A DNA stretch of 64,000 bases. It comes from Burkholderiaceae bacterium (GTDB lineage Bacteria > Pseudomonadota > Gammaproteobacteria > Burkholderiales > Burkholderiaceae_C). The notes beneath the pieces were generated by a model. That model was not told the origin of the DNA. It made no database searches and was given only the letters and a program-made list of their open reading frames with translations. Positions 41,965-50,569 of the stretch are shown here, piece by piece (within the stretch, counting starts at the first letter, position 1; each line of letters opens with the position of its first letter). The stretch spans positions 186,001 through 250,000 of the forward strand of contig CP126124.1 in assembly GCA_030123545.1 (NCBI GenBank), written 5' to 3'. The translations under genes and the position numbers were made by a program.

Positions 41965-44900
41965 ATGAGCAACATCCGTCCATTCCGACTTGCGCTTCTC
42001 GCTCCGCTGCTGGCTGCATGCGCGCTGCTGGCGCCGGCCGCGCGGGCCCAGCTGGTGATCAGCGACACGCTGACCGGCGCGGCGTCGACCTACGACTGGA
42101 AGAGCCTGAACGGCGCCTGCCTGACCGCCGGAAACAATACCGGCAACATCCCGGCCTGCTCCGGCCTCAGCTACTACGGCAGCACAACGCTGGTCGGCGG
42201 CGTGACTGGCCGCCTGCCCGACCCGGTCGGCCAGGGAGCGCTGCGACTGACGAACGGCGACACCACGACCGGCAGCAACGGCAACAACCAGACCGGCGCG
42301 GTCGTCTCCAACTTCACCTTCCCGTCGAACCAGGGCCTGCAGGTCACGTTCTCGACGGTCACGTATGGGGGGAACGCGTACACGAATTCGTCCGGCCAGA
42401 AGTCCGGTGCGGACGGGATCACGTTTTTTCTTGCGGATGGGTCGCAATCGCCGAGCGTGGGCGGCTTGGGGGGCAGCCTGGGGTACAGCTGCTCCAATGT
42501 GAACAGTACGTATAACGGCGTGCAGGGCGGCTACCTCGGCGTCGGGATCGACGAGTACGGCAATTTCGTCAACGGCGCCAGTGTCAGGCAAACCACGACG
42601 ACGACGGTCAGCACCACATCTACCGCCGGCACGCAGACGGGCAACATGCTCACCGACTCATCCGGTAATCCCACCAGCATGGCGTCACCAAGTTGGGTGG
42701 GCAGCACGCCCGCGACGATTCCGGTCGGCACCGTCACCGGTAGCCCCACCAGCAGCAGCGCGATCGTCACCAACACGGCACCAAACCCGACGACGACCAG
42801 TACCAGTGGCAGCGCCATCGCGACGCCCGCGAACTGGAACCGCACTGGCTCAATCCGATCTGGCAGTTCGAGATGCGGCTCGTCGGGTGCCTATTGCGCC
42901 GTCGGCACTTACACCACAGCTGGCCAGTCCACCCAAACCACCACGCTCGCCACTACCTATTCCATTTCCACTGGCGACAACACTGCATCGAGCGACCCTG
43001 CGGGAAGCGGGCCGCATCCGGGCCGCATCAGCGTGCGCGGCGCGGGCAACGTCAACTGGGCCTGGCTGAACGCGACCTATCCTGCGCTGTTTCCGAACAG
43101 CGGTATGTCCTCTGGCGCCCAACAGACCGCGGTGCAGAAGACCTGTGCCGCAGGATTCCCCTACAACAACACCGGCTCGGCGCAAACGGTCAACGGCGTC
43201 ACCGTGCCGGCCGGCGGGTACTACCCGACGGCGGTCCCCGACTACCCGCTGCTCGCGACCAGTCAGTTGCCGAGTGGCACGACGATCTACAACCAGGAGG
43301 CGACGAACTCCCCGTTGCGCGGCAGCGCGGTGCCGATCACTTATGCCCTCAGCATCACGCAGAACGGGCTGCTGAACATGTCGTACAGCTATAACGGCGG
43401 CACTGCGGTTCCAGTGATCTCGAACCAGTCGATCTCGGCCTCGAACGGCGCGGTGCCGGCCACCTTCCGCTTCGGCTTCTCAGCCGGCACGGGCGGCGGC
43501 AGCAACGTGCACGAGATCACCTGCTTCAAGGCGGCGCAGCTGAACGCGGCTTCGAGTTCCGCCGGCGTCAACGTGCAGCAGTCGGCGCGGGTACAGGAGG
43601 GTACGCAGGTCTACCTAGCTTACTACCACCCGACGAACTGGTGGGGCCAGCTGACAGCAACCAACTTGGTCTACTACGCTTCGACTGACACGGTAAAACT
43701 GGCGCCGCTGGCGAACTGGGACGCGAGTTGCGTGCTCACCGGCGGTAGTTGCAACGCGACCGGCGGCAGCAACACCGTTCAGCCGAGCGGCACCGGCGCC
43801 GCCGGCAGCGGCACGCGACAACTGATGACCTGGAGCACGAACAGTTCGGGCGTTGCCGCAGGCGTTCCGCTGCAATGGAGCAACCTGAATGCCACGCAGC
43901 AGGGTCTGCTCACCGCAGGCGACACGATGCCTGGCTCGCCGAACGCGGACCGGCTCGGCTGGCTGCGCGGCGACCGGCAGAACGAAATCGGTGGCAGCGG
44001 CACCGATGCGGTGTTCCGCGCGCGCAACGGCGTGCTCGGCGACCTCGTCGATTCCAGCCCGACCTGGGTCGGGCCACCGTCGCTGCCGTACAAGGGGCCG
44101 TGGCGCGACGCGCTCAACCCGACGACAACGATGCCCGAGGGCACGAGCTACGCGACCTTCGCCACCAGCAACGCGACCCGAACCAACGTGGTCTATGTCG
44201 GCGGCAACGACGGTTTGATGCACGGCTTTCGTGCCGGCGCCTACCTCGCCAACGGACAATTCGACACCACTGGCTCGATCGCTCCGAACGACGGACAGGA
44301 GCTGATCGGCTACATGCCTTCATCCGCGCTGGCGACGATCCACAACACGAATTCGATGCTGGACGTCTCCTCGCCGAACTACGCTCATGCACTGTCGGTC
44401 GACGCGACGCCCGGCACCGGCGACCTGTATTACAACGGCGCCTGGCACACTTGGCTGGTCGGCGGCATGGGCGGCGGCGGCAACGCGAACGGGCCGATCG
44501 GCGACAACACCACGACCGCGACCGGCGGCGATATCTTCGCGCTCGACATCACGGACCCGGGCAACTTCAGCGAGGCGAATGCAAGCACCCTCGTGATCGG
44601 GGACTGGGGTCCGAACGGCACGCCGATCAGTTGCGTAGCGAACACGCCTGCGAACTGCGGCAACAACCTGGGCAATACCTACGGCACGCCGATCATCCGG
44701 CGCCTGCACGACGGTAACTGGGGCGTGATATTCGGCAACGGCTTGAACAGCCCGACCGGCACCGCAGGCATCTACATCATGGAGGTCAGCTCCACCGGCG
44801 CAATCACCTTCCGCTTCCTCGACACTGGTTACGGGCCGTCGCAGGATCCACTCGGCGCTGGCAACAAGAACGGCATCTCCTACGTGTCGTCGGCCGACCT

Positions 44901-45837
44901 CGACGGCGACCATGTCACCGACTATGTGTACGCCGGCGACCGCTTCGGCAACCTATGGCGATTCGACTTGACCAGTAACACCGCCGGGAACTGGAAGGCT
45001 GGCAGCGCGCCACTGTTTTCCACGCCAATCTCCACGATAACCACCACGGTTGGCTCCACGGTTATCTCCACGCTGGTCGGTCAACCGATCACGACTCGCG
45101 TTACGGTGACAAGCGCGCTCGCCGGCAGCAATCCGGGGCGGGTGATGATCTCGTTCGGCACCGGCCAGCAGTTGCCGCAGACGCTGACCAGCGCAGCCAG
45201 CTATGCCAGCGGCGTGCAGACGCTGTACGGCATCTGGGACTGGAACATGACTGCATGGAATGCGCTCGGCTCGGTGCAATACGCGAGCCTGGCAGCGCCA
45301 CAGGCGATCACGACGGCGAAGCTGCAGGCCCAGACCGCAAGCGACGTGCCCACGACGAACTACCGCACGGTGACGCAGAACAAGATCTGCTGGGCTGGCT
45401 CCGCGACTTGCAGTCCCGCCACCAGCAACACGCAATTCGGCTGGCAGCTGAACCTGCCGGATAGCGGCGAGCAGATCATCTACAACCCGACCATCGCCTA
45501 CGGCCTCTTCGTAGTTAACACCACCATTCCAGGGGTCAACAACGTCATTACGTGCGCCAACCCTCCGCCTAGCGGCTACACGATGGCGATCGCCGCGGAC
45601 ACGGGCGGCGCACCGACCAGCTCGTTCTTCGCCAGCGCGACGAACAACTACGTGTCGGCGAATGGCGCGGTCGTCGCCGGCATCGGCTTGAACGCGGTCG
45701 GCACGCCATCGTTCGTCTCGGCGATGACCAAGCCATACATGGTGAACCAGACCGTCACGGGAGAAGGCTCAATCACCCAGGTAAACCCGGGCGCCGCCGG
45801 CATCGGCCAGCGCCTGAACTGGATCAGGCTGCGTTGA
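41965..45837 (+). CDS. pilY1: PilY1 pilus tip adhesin/assembly protein with lectin-like N-terminal region
   Basis: 1290 residues. Signal peptide (1-29). Residues ~30-200 contain DGITFFLADGS, GGLGGSLGYS and GGYLGVGIDEYGNF, which resemble the beta-sandwich of L-type (legume) lectins. Residues ~205-345 are a Thr/Ser-rich low-complexity linker. The C-terminal ~650 residues are the PilY1 beta-propeller, with NVVYVGGNDGLMHGF and the calcium loop Asp978-Asp986 (DLDGDHVTD, residues 978, 980, 982 and 986), followed by YVYAGDRFGNLWRFDL. PilY1 controls pilus extension/retraction and adhesion. The DNA is richer in A and T than neighbours in the Thr-rich region only. Confidence 0.93.
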   Translation: MSNIRPFRLALLAPLLAACALLAPAARAQLVISDTLTGAASTYDWKSLNGACLTAGNNTGNIPACSGLSYYGSTTLVGGVTGRLPDPVGQGALRLTNGDTTTGSNGNNQTGAVVSNFTFPSNQGLQVTFSTVTYGGNAYTNSSGQKSGADGITFFLADGSQSPSVGGLGGSLGYSCSNVNSTYNGVQGGYLGVGIDEYGNFVNGASVRQTTTTTVSTTSTAGTQTGNMLTDSSGNPTSMASPSWVGSTPATIPVGTVTGSPTSSSAIVTNTAPNPTTTSTSGSAIATPANWNRTGSIRSGSSRCGSSGAYCAVGTYTTAGQSTQTTTLATTYSISTGDNTASSDPAGSGPHPGRISVRGAGNVNWAWLNATYPALFPNSGMSSGAQQTAVQKTCAAGFPYNNTGSAQTVNGVTVPAGGYYPTAVPDYPLLATSQLPSGTTIYNQEATNSPLRGSAVPITYALSITQNGLLNMSYSYNGGTAVPVISNQSISASNGAVPATFRFGFSAGTGGGSNVHEITCFKAAQLNAASSSAGVNVQQSARVQEGTQVYLAYYHPTNWWGQLTATNLVYYASTDTVKLAPLANWDASCVLTGGSCNATGGSNTVQPSGTGAAGSGTRQLMTWSTNSSGVAAGVPLQWSNLNATQQGLLTAGDTMPGSPNADRLGWLRGDRQNEIGGSGTDAVFRARNGVLGDLVDSSPTWVGPPSLPYKGPWRDALNPTTTMPEGTSYATFATSNATRTNVVYVGGNDGLMHGFRAGAYLANGQFDTTGSIAPNDGQELIGYMPSSALATIHNTNSMLDVSSPNYAHALSVDATPGTGDLYYNGAWHTWLVGGMGGGGNANGPIGDNTTTATGGDIFALDITDPGNFSEANASTLVIGDWGPNGTPISCVANTPANCGNNLGNTYGTPIIRRLHDGNWGVIFGNGLNSPTGTAGIYIMEVSSTGAITFRFLDTGYGPSQDPLGAGNKNGISYVSSADLDGDHVTDYVYAGDRFGNLWRFDLTSNTAGNWKAGSAPLFSTPISTITTTVGSTVISTLVGQPITTRVTVTSALAGSNPGRVMISFGTGQQLPQTLTSAASYASGVQTLYGIWDWNMTAWNALGSVQYASLAAPQAITTAKLQAQTASDVPTTNYRTVTQNKICWAGSATCSPATSNTQFGWQLNLPDSGEQIIYNPTIAYGLFVVNTTIPGVNNVITCANPPPSGYTMAIAADTGGAPTSSFFASATNNYVSANGAVVAGIGLNAVGTPSFVSAMTKPYMVNQTVTGEGSITQVNPGAAGIGQRLNWIRLR

Positions 45838-45853
45838 AGCCTCGGAGGCCGCC

Positions 45854-46342
45854 ATGAAAACTGCAACCCGGATCGTGACGAGCCGCCAACGCGGCTTCAC
45901 GCTGGTCGAACTGATGATCGTGGTGGTCGTGATCACGATCCTCACCGCGATCGCGCTGCCGTCGTACCGCAGCTACGTGATGAAGTCGCGCCGCACCGAC
46001 GCGAAGAACGGGCTGCTGGACCTTGCGACGCGCGAGGAACGTTTTTTCAGCGTGAACAACACCTACACCAACGACCCGACCAAGCTTGGCTATGGCGCCG
46101 GCAGCGCCTTTCCGATCGCGATCAACGCTTCCGGGCAGAGCTATTACAACCTGACCGCGCCCACGGTCACGGCCGCGTCCGGCTCCGGTGCGACGGCGGT
46201 GCCGCCCGGCTTCGTCGCACAGGCGGTGCCGACCGGCGACCAGACAGCCGACACCACCTGCGCCACCTACCAGATCGATCAACTCGGAACGCAGACGAAC
46301 TGGAACAGCGGCACGCAGATCGCAGGCAGCGGCTGCTGGTAG
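45854..46342 (+). CDS. pilE: type IV pilus minor pilin PilE
   Basis: 162 residues. Prepilin motif RQRG-FTLVELMIVVVVITILTAIALPSYRSYV with mature Glu5; ComP/PilE-type core and a C-terminal disulfide pair (Cys in TTCATY and the terminal GCW). By operon position it is the PilE minor pilin, not the major pilin. 16 bases after pilY1. Confidence 0.92.
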   Translation: MKTATRIVTSRQRGFTLVELMIVVVVITILTAIALPSYRSYVMKSRRTDAKNGLLDLATREERFFSVNNTYTNDPTKLGYGAGSAFPIAINASGQSYYNLTAPTVTAASGSGATAVPPGFVAQAVPTGDQTADTTCATYQIDQLGTQTNWNSGTQIAGSGCW

Positions 46343-46456
46343 CGCCGGTCAGATCCGGAACGAACGGCTCTACCAAAAAGCCGTGTCGTTGGCAGGGCGG
46401 ATGTTCGAGGCCTCTCGCCTGACGTGTCGGATGGCATGCGGAAGGCGCTGTCTATC

Positions 46457-46508
46457 CGTGCAAATTCAGCTCGTGCAAATTCAGATTCAACACGAAATAC
46501 GTTACACT
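46457..46508 (+). promoter_or_regulatory. promoter with two operator-like direct repeats for the TA pair
   Basis: CGTGCAAATTCAG occurs twice (46457-46469 and 46472-46484), 15 bp apart. The second copy overlaps a -35 candidate TTCAGA (46480-46485); 17 bp on is -10 TACACT (46503-46508). Such repeats over a promoter suit antitoxin autorepression. Confidence 0.55.
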
Positions 46509-46540
46509 ATCCTTTAATGAATACTTGCAAGGAGAGCGCC

Positions 46541-46849
46541 GTGACTCTGCGTGCCAGCGACGTGGTTCCCATCAGCGAGGCTCGGGCGCGGCTCACTGAG
46601 TTGGCCGAGGATGTCGTGGGCCATGGCGCTGAAAAATTGCTGACCAAGAACGGCGCCAGCTATGTGGCGCTGGTCGACGCCCGCAAGCTGGACTACTACC
46701 ACGCGCTCGAGACGGAACACGCGGGATGGGTGCTTGCACAAGCTGCTCTCGAAGGCCTGGAAGACTTGGCGGCGGGCCGCGTGTTGGACGAAGCCGACCT
46801 CGACCGAGCCCTTTCGGCTCCTCCCGCACGGTCTCGCAAGAAGGCCTGA
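46541..46849 (+). CDS. YefM/Phd-like antitoxin
   Basis: 102 residues from the GTG at 46541, chosen because AAGGAGAG sits 4 bases before it; an in-frame ATG at 46517 has no such site. VVPISEARARLTELAEDVVGHG and KLLTKNGASYVALVDARKLDYY match the Phd/YefM fold that binds DNA and neutralises a RelE/ParE toxin. The following gene (6-base gap) encodes such a toxin-like protein. Confidence 0.82.
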   Translation: MTLRASDVVPISEARARLTELAEDVVGHGAEKLLTKNGASYVALVDARKLDYYHALETEHAGWVLAQAALEGLEDLAAGRVLDEADLDRALSAPPARSRKKA

Positions 46850-46855
46850 GCCGGC

Positions 46856-47236
46856 GTGTCGCTACCGGTCAATGCGCGCATTCAGGCGGCGCAGTCTTTC
46901 GTCCGAAGCGTTCAGTCCGCCCGGGAGTTTTTACTTGCACAGGACAGTGCCAGTACCGCGGCGCGATACGAGGGGCTGCTGACTCAGCTGAAAGGGGCGC
47001 GCGAATTGCTGCGCTGGAACCCGGCCGCCGGCCGCCCGGCCCGATTCCTCGATCTGCACGCGGCCCAGGGTCAGGCCCTGGCAGTGCGCGCCGTCGCCCT
47101 TGCCAGCGCGCACGGTGTGCCGCAATTGCGCGAACTGGTCATCCATCCGTATGTCCTGCTTTACGCACACGGCGACGACCTTGTTGTGCTGCTGTCGCTC
47201 AAGCACGAGCGCCAGTTGATGTTCCGGTTCGAGTAG
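46856..47236 (+). CDS. ParE/RelE-superfamily toxin-like protein
   Basis: 126 residues from a GTG. The C-terminal half QLRELVIHPYVLLYAHGDDLVVLLSLKHERQL follows the ParE/RelE pattern (beta-strand with RELVI, VLLYA, then L.LKH.RQ), while the N-terminal helices contain a longer than usual segment. Probably a ribosome-dependent RNase or gyrase inhibitor, counteracted by the upstream antitoxin. Exact subfamily is unclear. Confidence 0.72.
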   Translation: MSLPVNARIQAAQSFVRSVQSAREFLLAQDSASTAARYEGLLTQLKGARELLRWNPAAGRPARFLDLHAAQGQALAVRAVALASAHGVPQLRELVIHPYVLLYAHGDDLVVLLSLKHERQLMFRFE

Positions 47237-47252
47237 CGGCACGGCAGCCGCG

Positions 47253-47609
47253 TCACCGGATCGCGAACGCGAGCGCAATCGCGACGAATGCCAGGATGCC
47301 GAGCCCGACGACGAACACCAGTTCGGCGCGGCTCTCGAGCCGGCCGTTCGGCCTGATGCTGCGCATCGACATGAACGACAGCAGGCTGCTGGCGACGAAC
47401 ACCACCGCGTCGGTCGCGAGCAGCTTGTCGATCACCTCGCGCGCGTCGTCGTGACGGCCCAGATGCACGATCGACAGCACCGTCATGCACACGCCGACCA
47501 TCGTCGCCGAGGTCGGCAGGATGTGGGTGGACAGCCCACCCAGCGGCGAGCGCAGCAGACGCTGGCGCGGCGCCTGCTGCTGTTGTTCGTCACGCGCCGA
47601 CGGCGTCAC
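47253..47609 (-). CDS. small membrane protein of unknown function
   Basis: 118 residues with three hydrophobic stretches (about 33-50, 66-82 and 97-117), and a charged N-terminus rich in Gln and Arg. Not recognised as a named family with certainty. It begins 6 bases after the stop of the 145-residue secreted protein, so the two form a pair on the minus strand, converging with the toxin gene. Confidence 0.65.
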   Translation of the reverse strand: MTPSARDEQQQQAPRQRLLRSPLGGLSTHILPTSATMVGVCMTVLSIVHLGRHDDAREVIDKLLATDAVVFVASSLLSFMSMRSIRPNGRLESRAELVFVVGLGILAFVAIALAFAIR

Positions 47610-47615
47610 GCGAGC

Positions 47616-48053
47616 TTACTCACCGGTGCCTTGCGGCCACAGGAACAGATGGCGCGTCGGCGTCTTGCCGACCTCGACCTTCTGCTGCATCGTCTTGCCG
47701 GCGAAGGTCGCGTCGACCGTGTACTGACCCGGATCGAGCCGCGCCAGCAGGAACGGGCCGCTCGACGTGGTGTCCAGCACCGTATGGCCCTTGGCGTCCT
47801 TCACCATCACCTTCACGTTCGCCGCGAAGTCCGACTTGGCATGATCGCGTGTAGCGAATTCGAGCATCAGCGGCCAGTGCCTGCCTTCGTTCTCCATCGC
47901 GCTCGACTGCCCTTCGCCGATACCGCCGGTCATGAACTCGATGCCGTCGGCCTTCTGCATCGGCGGCAGCGGCGCAGCCTGGGCCAGGCCGATGCCGAAC
48001 AGCGCGAACCCGAGGGCGGCCGTGATGGCCGTATGACGAAAGTTGGTTTTCAT
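47616..48053 (-). CDS. secreted protein with carboxypeptidase-regulatory-like fold
   Basis: 145 residues. Signal peptide (1-26, ending QAA-P). The C-terminal part, GHTVLDTTSSGPFLLARLDPGQYTVDATFAGKTMQQKVEVG in pattern, has the Gly-Pro-turn order of a transthyretin-like/carboxypeptidase-regulatory domain, with a middle region LMLEFATRDHAKSDFAANVKVMVKDAKG. Probably periplasmic; function unknown. The 212 bases between it and ampG show nothing notable. Confidence 0.7.
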   Translation of the reverse strand: MKTNFRHTAITAALGFALFGIGLAQAAPLPPMQKADGIEFMTGGIGEGQSSAMENEGRHWPLMLEFATRDHAKSDFAANVKVMVKDAKGHTVLDTTSSGPFLLARLDPGQYTVDATFAGKTMQQKVEVGKTPTRHLFLWPQGTGE

Positions 48054-48265
48054 TTCATCGCTCCTTCAACAACTGCAGGCGCATCCGCTCGTGCCGGGCC
48101 CACCTGCGAGCGCCGGAATACCGCGGCCAAAGTTGCAACGCCCAGCCGGTGCTAAAGAGAATGACGCGCACGGCTTAAACGGGGCTTAAACCCCATGCAG
48201 GCCGCGGAAATGACGCGTAGAAATGTCGCGCTCCCCGCCACACCGGGCCGCGTAACATCGGGCCG

Positions 48266-49627
48266 ATGAATCCGAACCCGACGAGCGCCGGCAATGCGCG
48301 CGCGGACCGCGCCGAACCCCGCGCCAAGGCGCCGTGGAGCCAGGCGCTGAAGGTGTATCTGGAGCCGGCGACGCTGCGCATGCTGGCGCTGGGGTTTTCG
48401 TCGGGCCTGCCGTTGCTGCTGGTGCTGGGCACGCTGAGCTTCTGGCTGCGCGAGGCGGGCATCGACCGCACGACGATCGGGTACCTGAGCTGGGTCGGGC
48501 TTGCCTATGGATTCAAGTGGGCCTGGGCGCCGCTGGTCGATCGGCTGCCGATCCCGCTGCTCACGCGCTGGCTCGGACGCCGACGCAGCTGGCTGCTGCT
48601 GGCGCAGCTGGCGATCGTGCTGGGCCTGGCCGGCATGGCCGGCAGCGATCCGCGGCTCGGCCTGGAGCGAGTCATCTGGTGCGCGCTGTTGACCGCATTC
48701 GCTTCGGCCACGCAGGACATTGCGCTCGATGCGTTCCGCATCGAGTCGGCCAGCATGGAGCGGCAGGCGGCGCTGGCGGCGACCTACCAGACCGGCTATC
48801 GACTCGCGATGATCTGGGCCGGCGCCGGTGTGCTGTGGCTGGCGGCGCGCGCGGAAGGATCGGGCGCGGCCGGCTACCAGCACGGCGCCTGGCACGCCGC
48901 ATACCTGGTGATGGCCGGTTCGATGGCGGTCGGCATCCTGACCGTGCTGCTGTCGCCCGAACCGCTGCCGCGCCAGCTGCCGCCGGCGAAGGGTGCGCTC
49001 GAATGGCTGCGCGGCGCGCTGGTCGAGCCGTTCGCCGACTTCGTGCGCCGCTACCGCTGGCAGGCGGCGCTGATCCTGGCGCTGATCGCGGTGTACCGGA
49101 TCAGCGACGTGGTGATGGGCATCATGGCGAATCCGTTCTACGTCGACATGGGCTACACCAAGGACGAGGTCGCGGCGGTGACCAAGGTGTTCGGCGTCAT
49201 CATGACGCTGTCGGGCGCGTTCCTCGGCGGCGCGTTGTCGGTGCGGCTCGGCGTGCTGCGCGTGCTGATGCTCGGCGCGTGCTTAAGCGCCGCGAGCAAC
49301 CTGCTGTTCGCCTGGCTCGCGACGCGCGGCCACGACCTGACGGCGCTGATCGCGGTGATCTCGGCCGACAACCTGTCGAGCGGCATCGCGTCGGCAGCGT
49401 TCATCGCGTACCTGTCGTCGCTGACCAACGTGAACTACTCGGCCACGCAGTACGCGCTGTTCAGCTCGCTGATGCTGCTGTTGCCGAAGTTCCTGGCCGG
49501 CTACTCGGGCCGCTACGTGGACGCATACGGCTACGTGCAGTTCTTCACCTCGACCGCGCTGCTCGGCCTGCCGGTGCTGCTGCTGGTCTGGCTCACTTCA
49601 AGAGCAAAAGAGGCCGCAAGCCGTTGA
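48266..49627 (+). CDS. ampG: AmpG-like muropeptide MFS transporter
   Basis: 453 residues with 12-14 membrane helices. AmpG features: LALGFSSGLPLLLVLGTLSFWLREAGIDRTTIGYLSWVGLAYGFKWAWAPLVDRL in the first two helices and ATQDIALDAFRIES. AmpG imports GlcNAc-anhydro-muropeptides into the cytoplasm for cell-wall recycling and beta-lactamase induction. The last nine codons and the stop codon lie inside a 63-bp dispersed element (49601-49663), so the C-terminus SRAKEAASR was probably formed by that insertion. Confidence 0.9.
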   Translation: MNPNPTSAGNARADRAEPRAKAPWSQALKVYLEPATLRMLALGFSSGLPLLLVLGTLSFWLREAGIDRTTIGYLSWVGLAYGFKWAWAPLVDRLPIPLLTRWLGRRRSWLLLAQLAIVLGLAGMAGSDPRLGLERVIWCALLTAFASATQDIALDAFRIESASMERQAALAATYQTGYRLAMIWAGAGVLWLAARAEGSGAAGYQHGAWHAAYLVMAGSMAVGILTVLLSPEPLPRQLPPAKGALEWLRGALVEPFADFVRRYRWQAALILALIAVYRISDVVMGIMANPFYVDMGYTKDEVAAVTKVFGVIMTLSGAFLGGALSVRLGVLRVLMLGACLSAASNLLFAWLATRGHDLTALIAVISADNLSSGIASAAFIAYLSSLTNVNYSATQYALFSSLMLLLPKFLAGYSGRYVDAYGYVQFFTSTALLGLPVLLLVWLTSRAKEAASR

Positions 49628-49663
49628 TACATCTATATAGTATGCTACTATTTTTATAGTATA
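49601..49663 (-). repeat. 63-bp dispersed AT-rich element, copy 5 (over the ampG stop)
   Basis: Minus strand: TATACTATA (49663-49655), AAAATAGTAGC (49654-49644), 34-nt spacer, TTTTGCTCT (49609-49601). The ampG stop TGA falls in the spacer. Confidence 0.75.
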
Positions 49664-49824
49664 TGGATACCGCTGGCGGCTACGCGCTCGAACGCGAGGC
49701 GAGCCCGATCCGCAACGGGGTTTACCGAAATTTACTGTGGCTTCAACGCCGCGCGAAGCAGAGCCGCGACGATGCGGCGAACAGGCCCACGACCAGGCCC
49801 GAATGAGGCCCTACACTCCCGCTC

Positions 49825-50529
49825 ATGAGCTCACGGCTGTTGATGATCGAAGACGACGAGCGCCTGGCCGGCATGGTCGGCGAATACCTGCGCAACTCGG
49901 GTTACGAGGTCACGCACGAGGGCAACGGCTTGGGCGGCCTGGCGCGGCTGCAGGAAAGCCCGCCGGACCTGGTGATCCTCGACCTGATGCTGCCCGACAT
50001 CGACGGCCTGGATGTGTGCCGGCGCATCCGCGGCCTGTCCGGCGAGGCGGCCCGGGTGCCGGTGCTGATGCTCACCGCCAAGGGCGACCCGATGGACCGG
50101 ATCATCGGGCTGGAACTGGGCGCCGACGACTACCTACCCAAGCCGTTCGAGCCGCGCGAGCTGCTGGCGCGCATCCGCGCGGTGCTGCGCCGGCGCGGCG
50201 AGGGGGCGCCATCGTCCGCGAAGGTGATCCGCTTCGGCTCGCTCGAGATCGACCGCGACGCGCGCACGGTCACCGTCGCCGGCCACGCCAGCGAGCTGAC
50301 CTCGTACCAGTTCGATCTGCTGGTCGCGCTCGCCGAGCGTGCCGGCCGCGTGCTGACGCGCGACCAGATCATGGAGGCGGTGCGCGGCCGCGAGATCGAC
50401 GCGTTCGACCGCTCGATCGACGTGCACATGGGGCGCATCCGCGCGGCGATCGAGGCCGACGTGAAGAACCCGAAGCGCATCCTGACGGTGCGCGGCGTCG
50501 GCTACGTGTTCGCGAAGCAGCAGGACTAG
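49825..50529 (+). CDS. OmpR-family response regulator
   Basis: 234 residues. Receiver domain with acidic pocket Glu9/Asp10/Asp11, phosphorylated Asp53 in LVILDLMLPDID, Thr84 and Lys106 in LPKPFEP; C-terminal winged-helix domain (about 130-232) with FDLLVALAERAGRVLTRDQI. Partner of the histidine kinase encoded 40 bases downstream. Target genes are not evident; neighbours are ampG and a trimeric autotransporter. Confidence 0.93.
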   Translation: MSSRLLMIEDDERLAGMVGEYLRNSGYEVTHEGNGLGGLARLQESPPDLVILDLMLPDIDGLDVCRRIRGLSGEAARVPVLMLTAKGDPMDRIIGLELGADDYLPKPFEPRELLARIRAVLRRRGEGAPSSAKVIRFGSLEIDRDARTVTVAGHASELTSYQFDLLVALAERAGRVLTRDQIMEAVRGREIDAFDRSIDVHMGRIRAAIEADVKNPKRILTVRGVGYVFAKQQD

Positions 50530-50569
50530 GAGCCACACGCCGGCTCGCCCCGCAGACGCTTTCCCGCCG

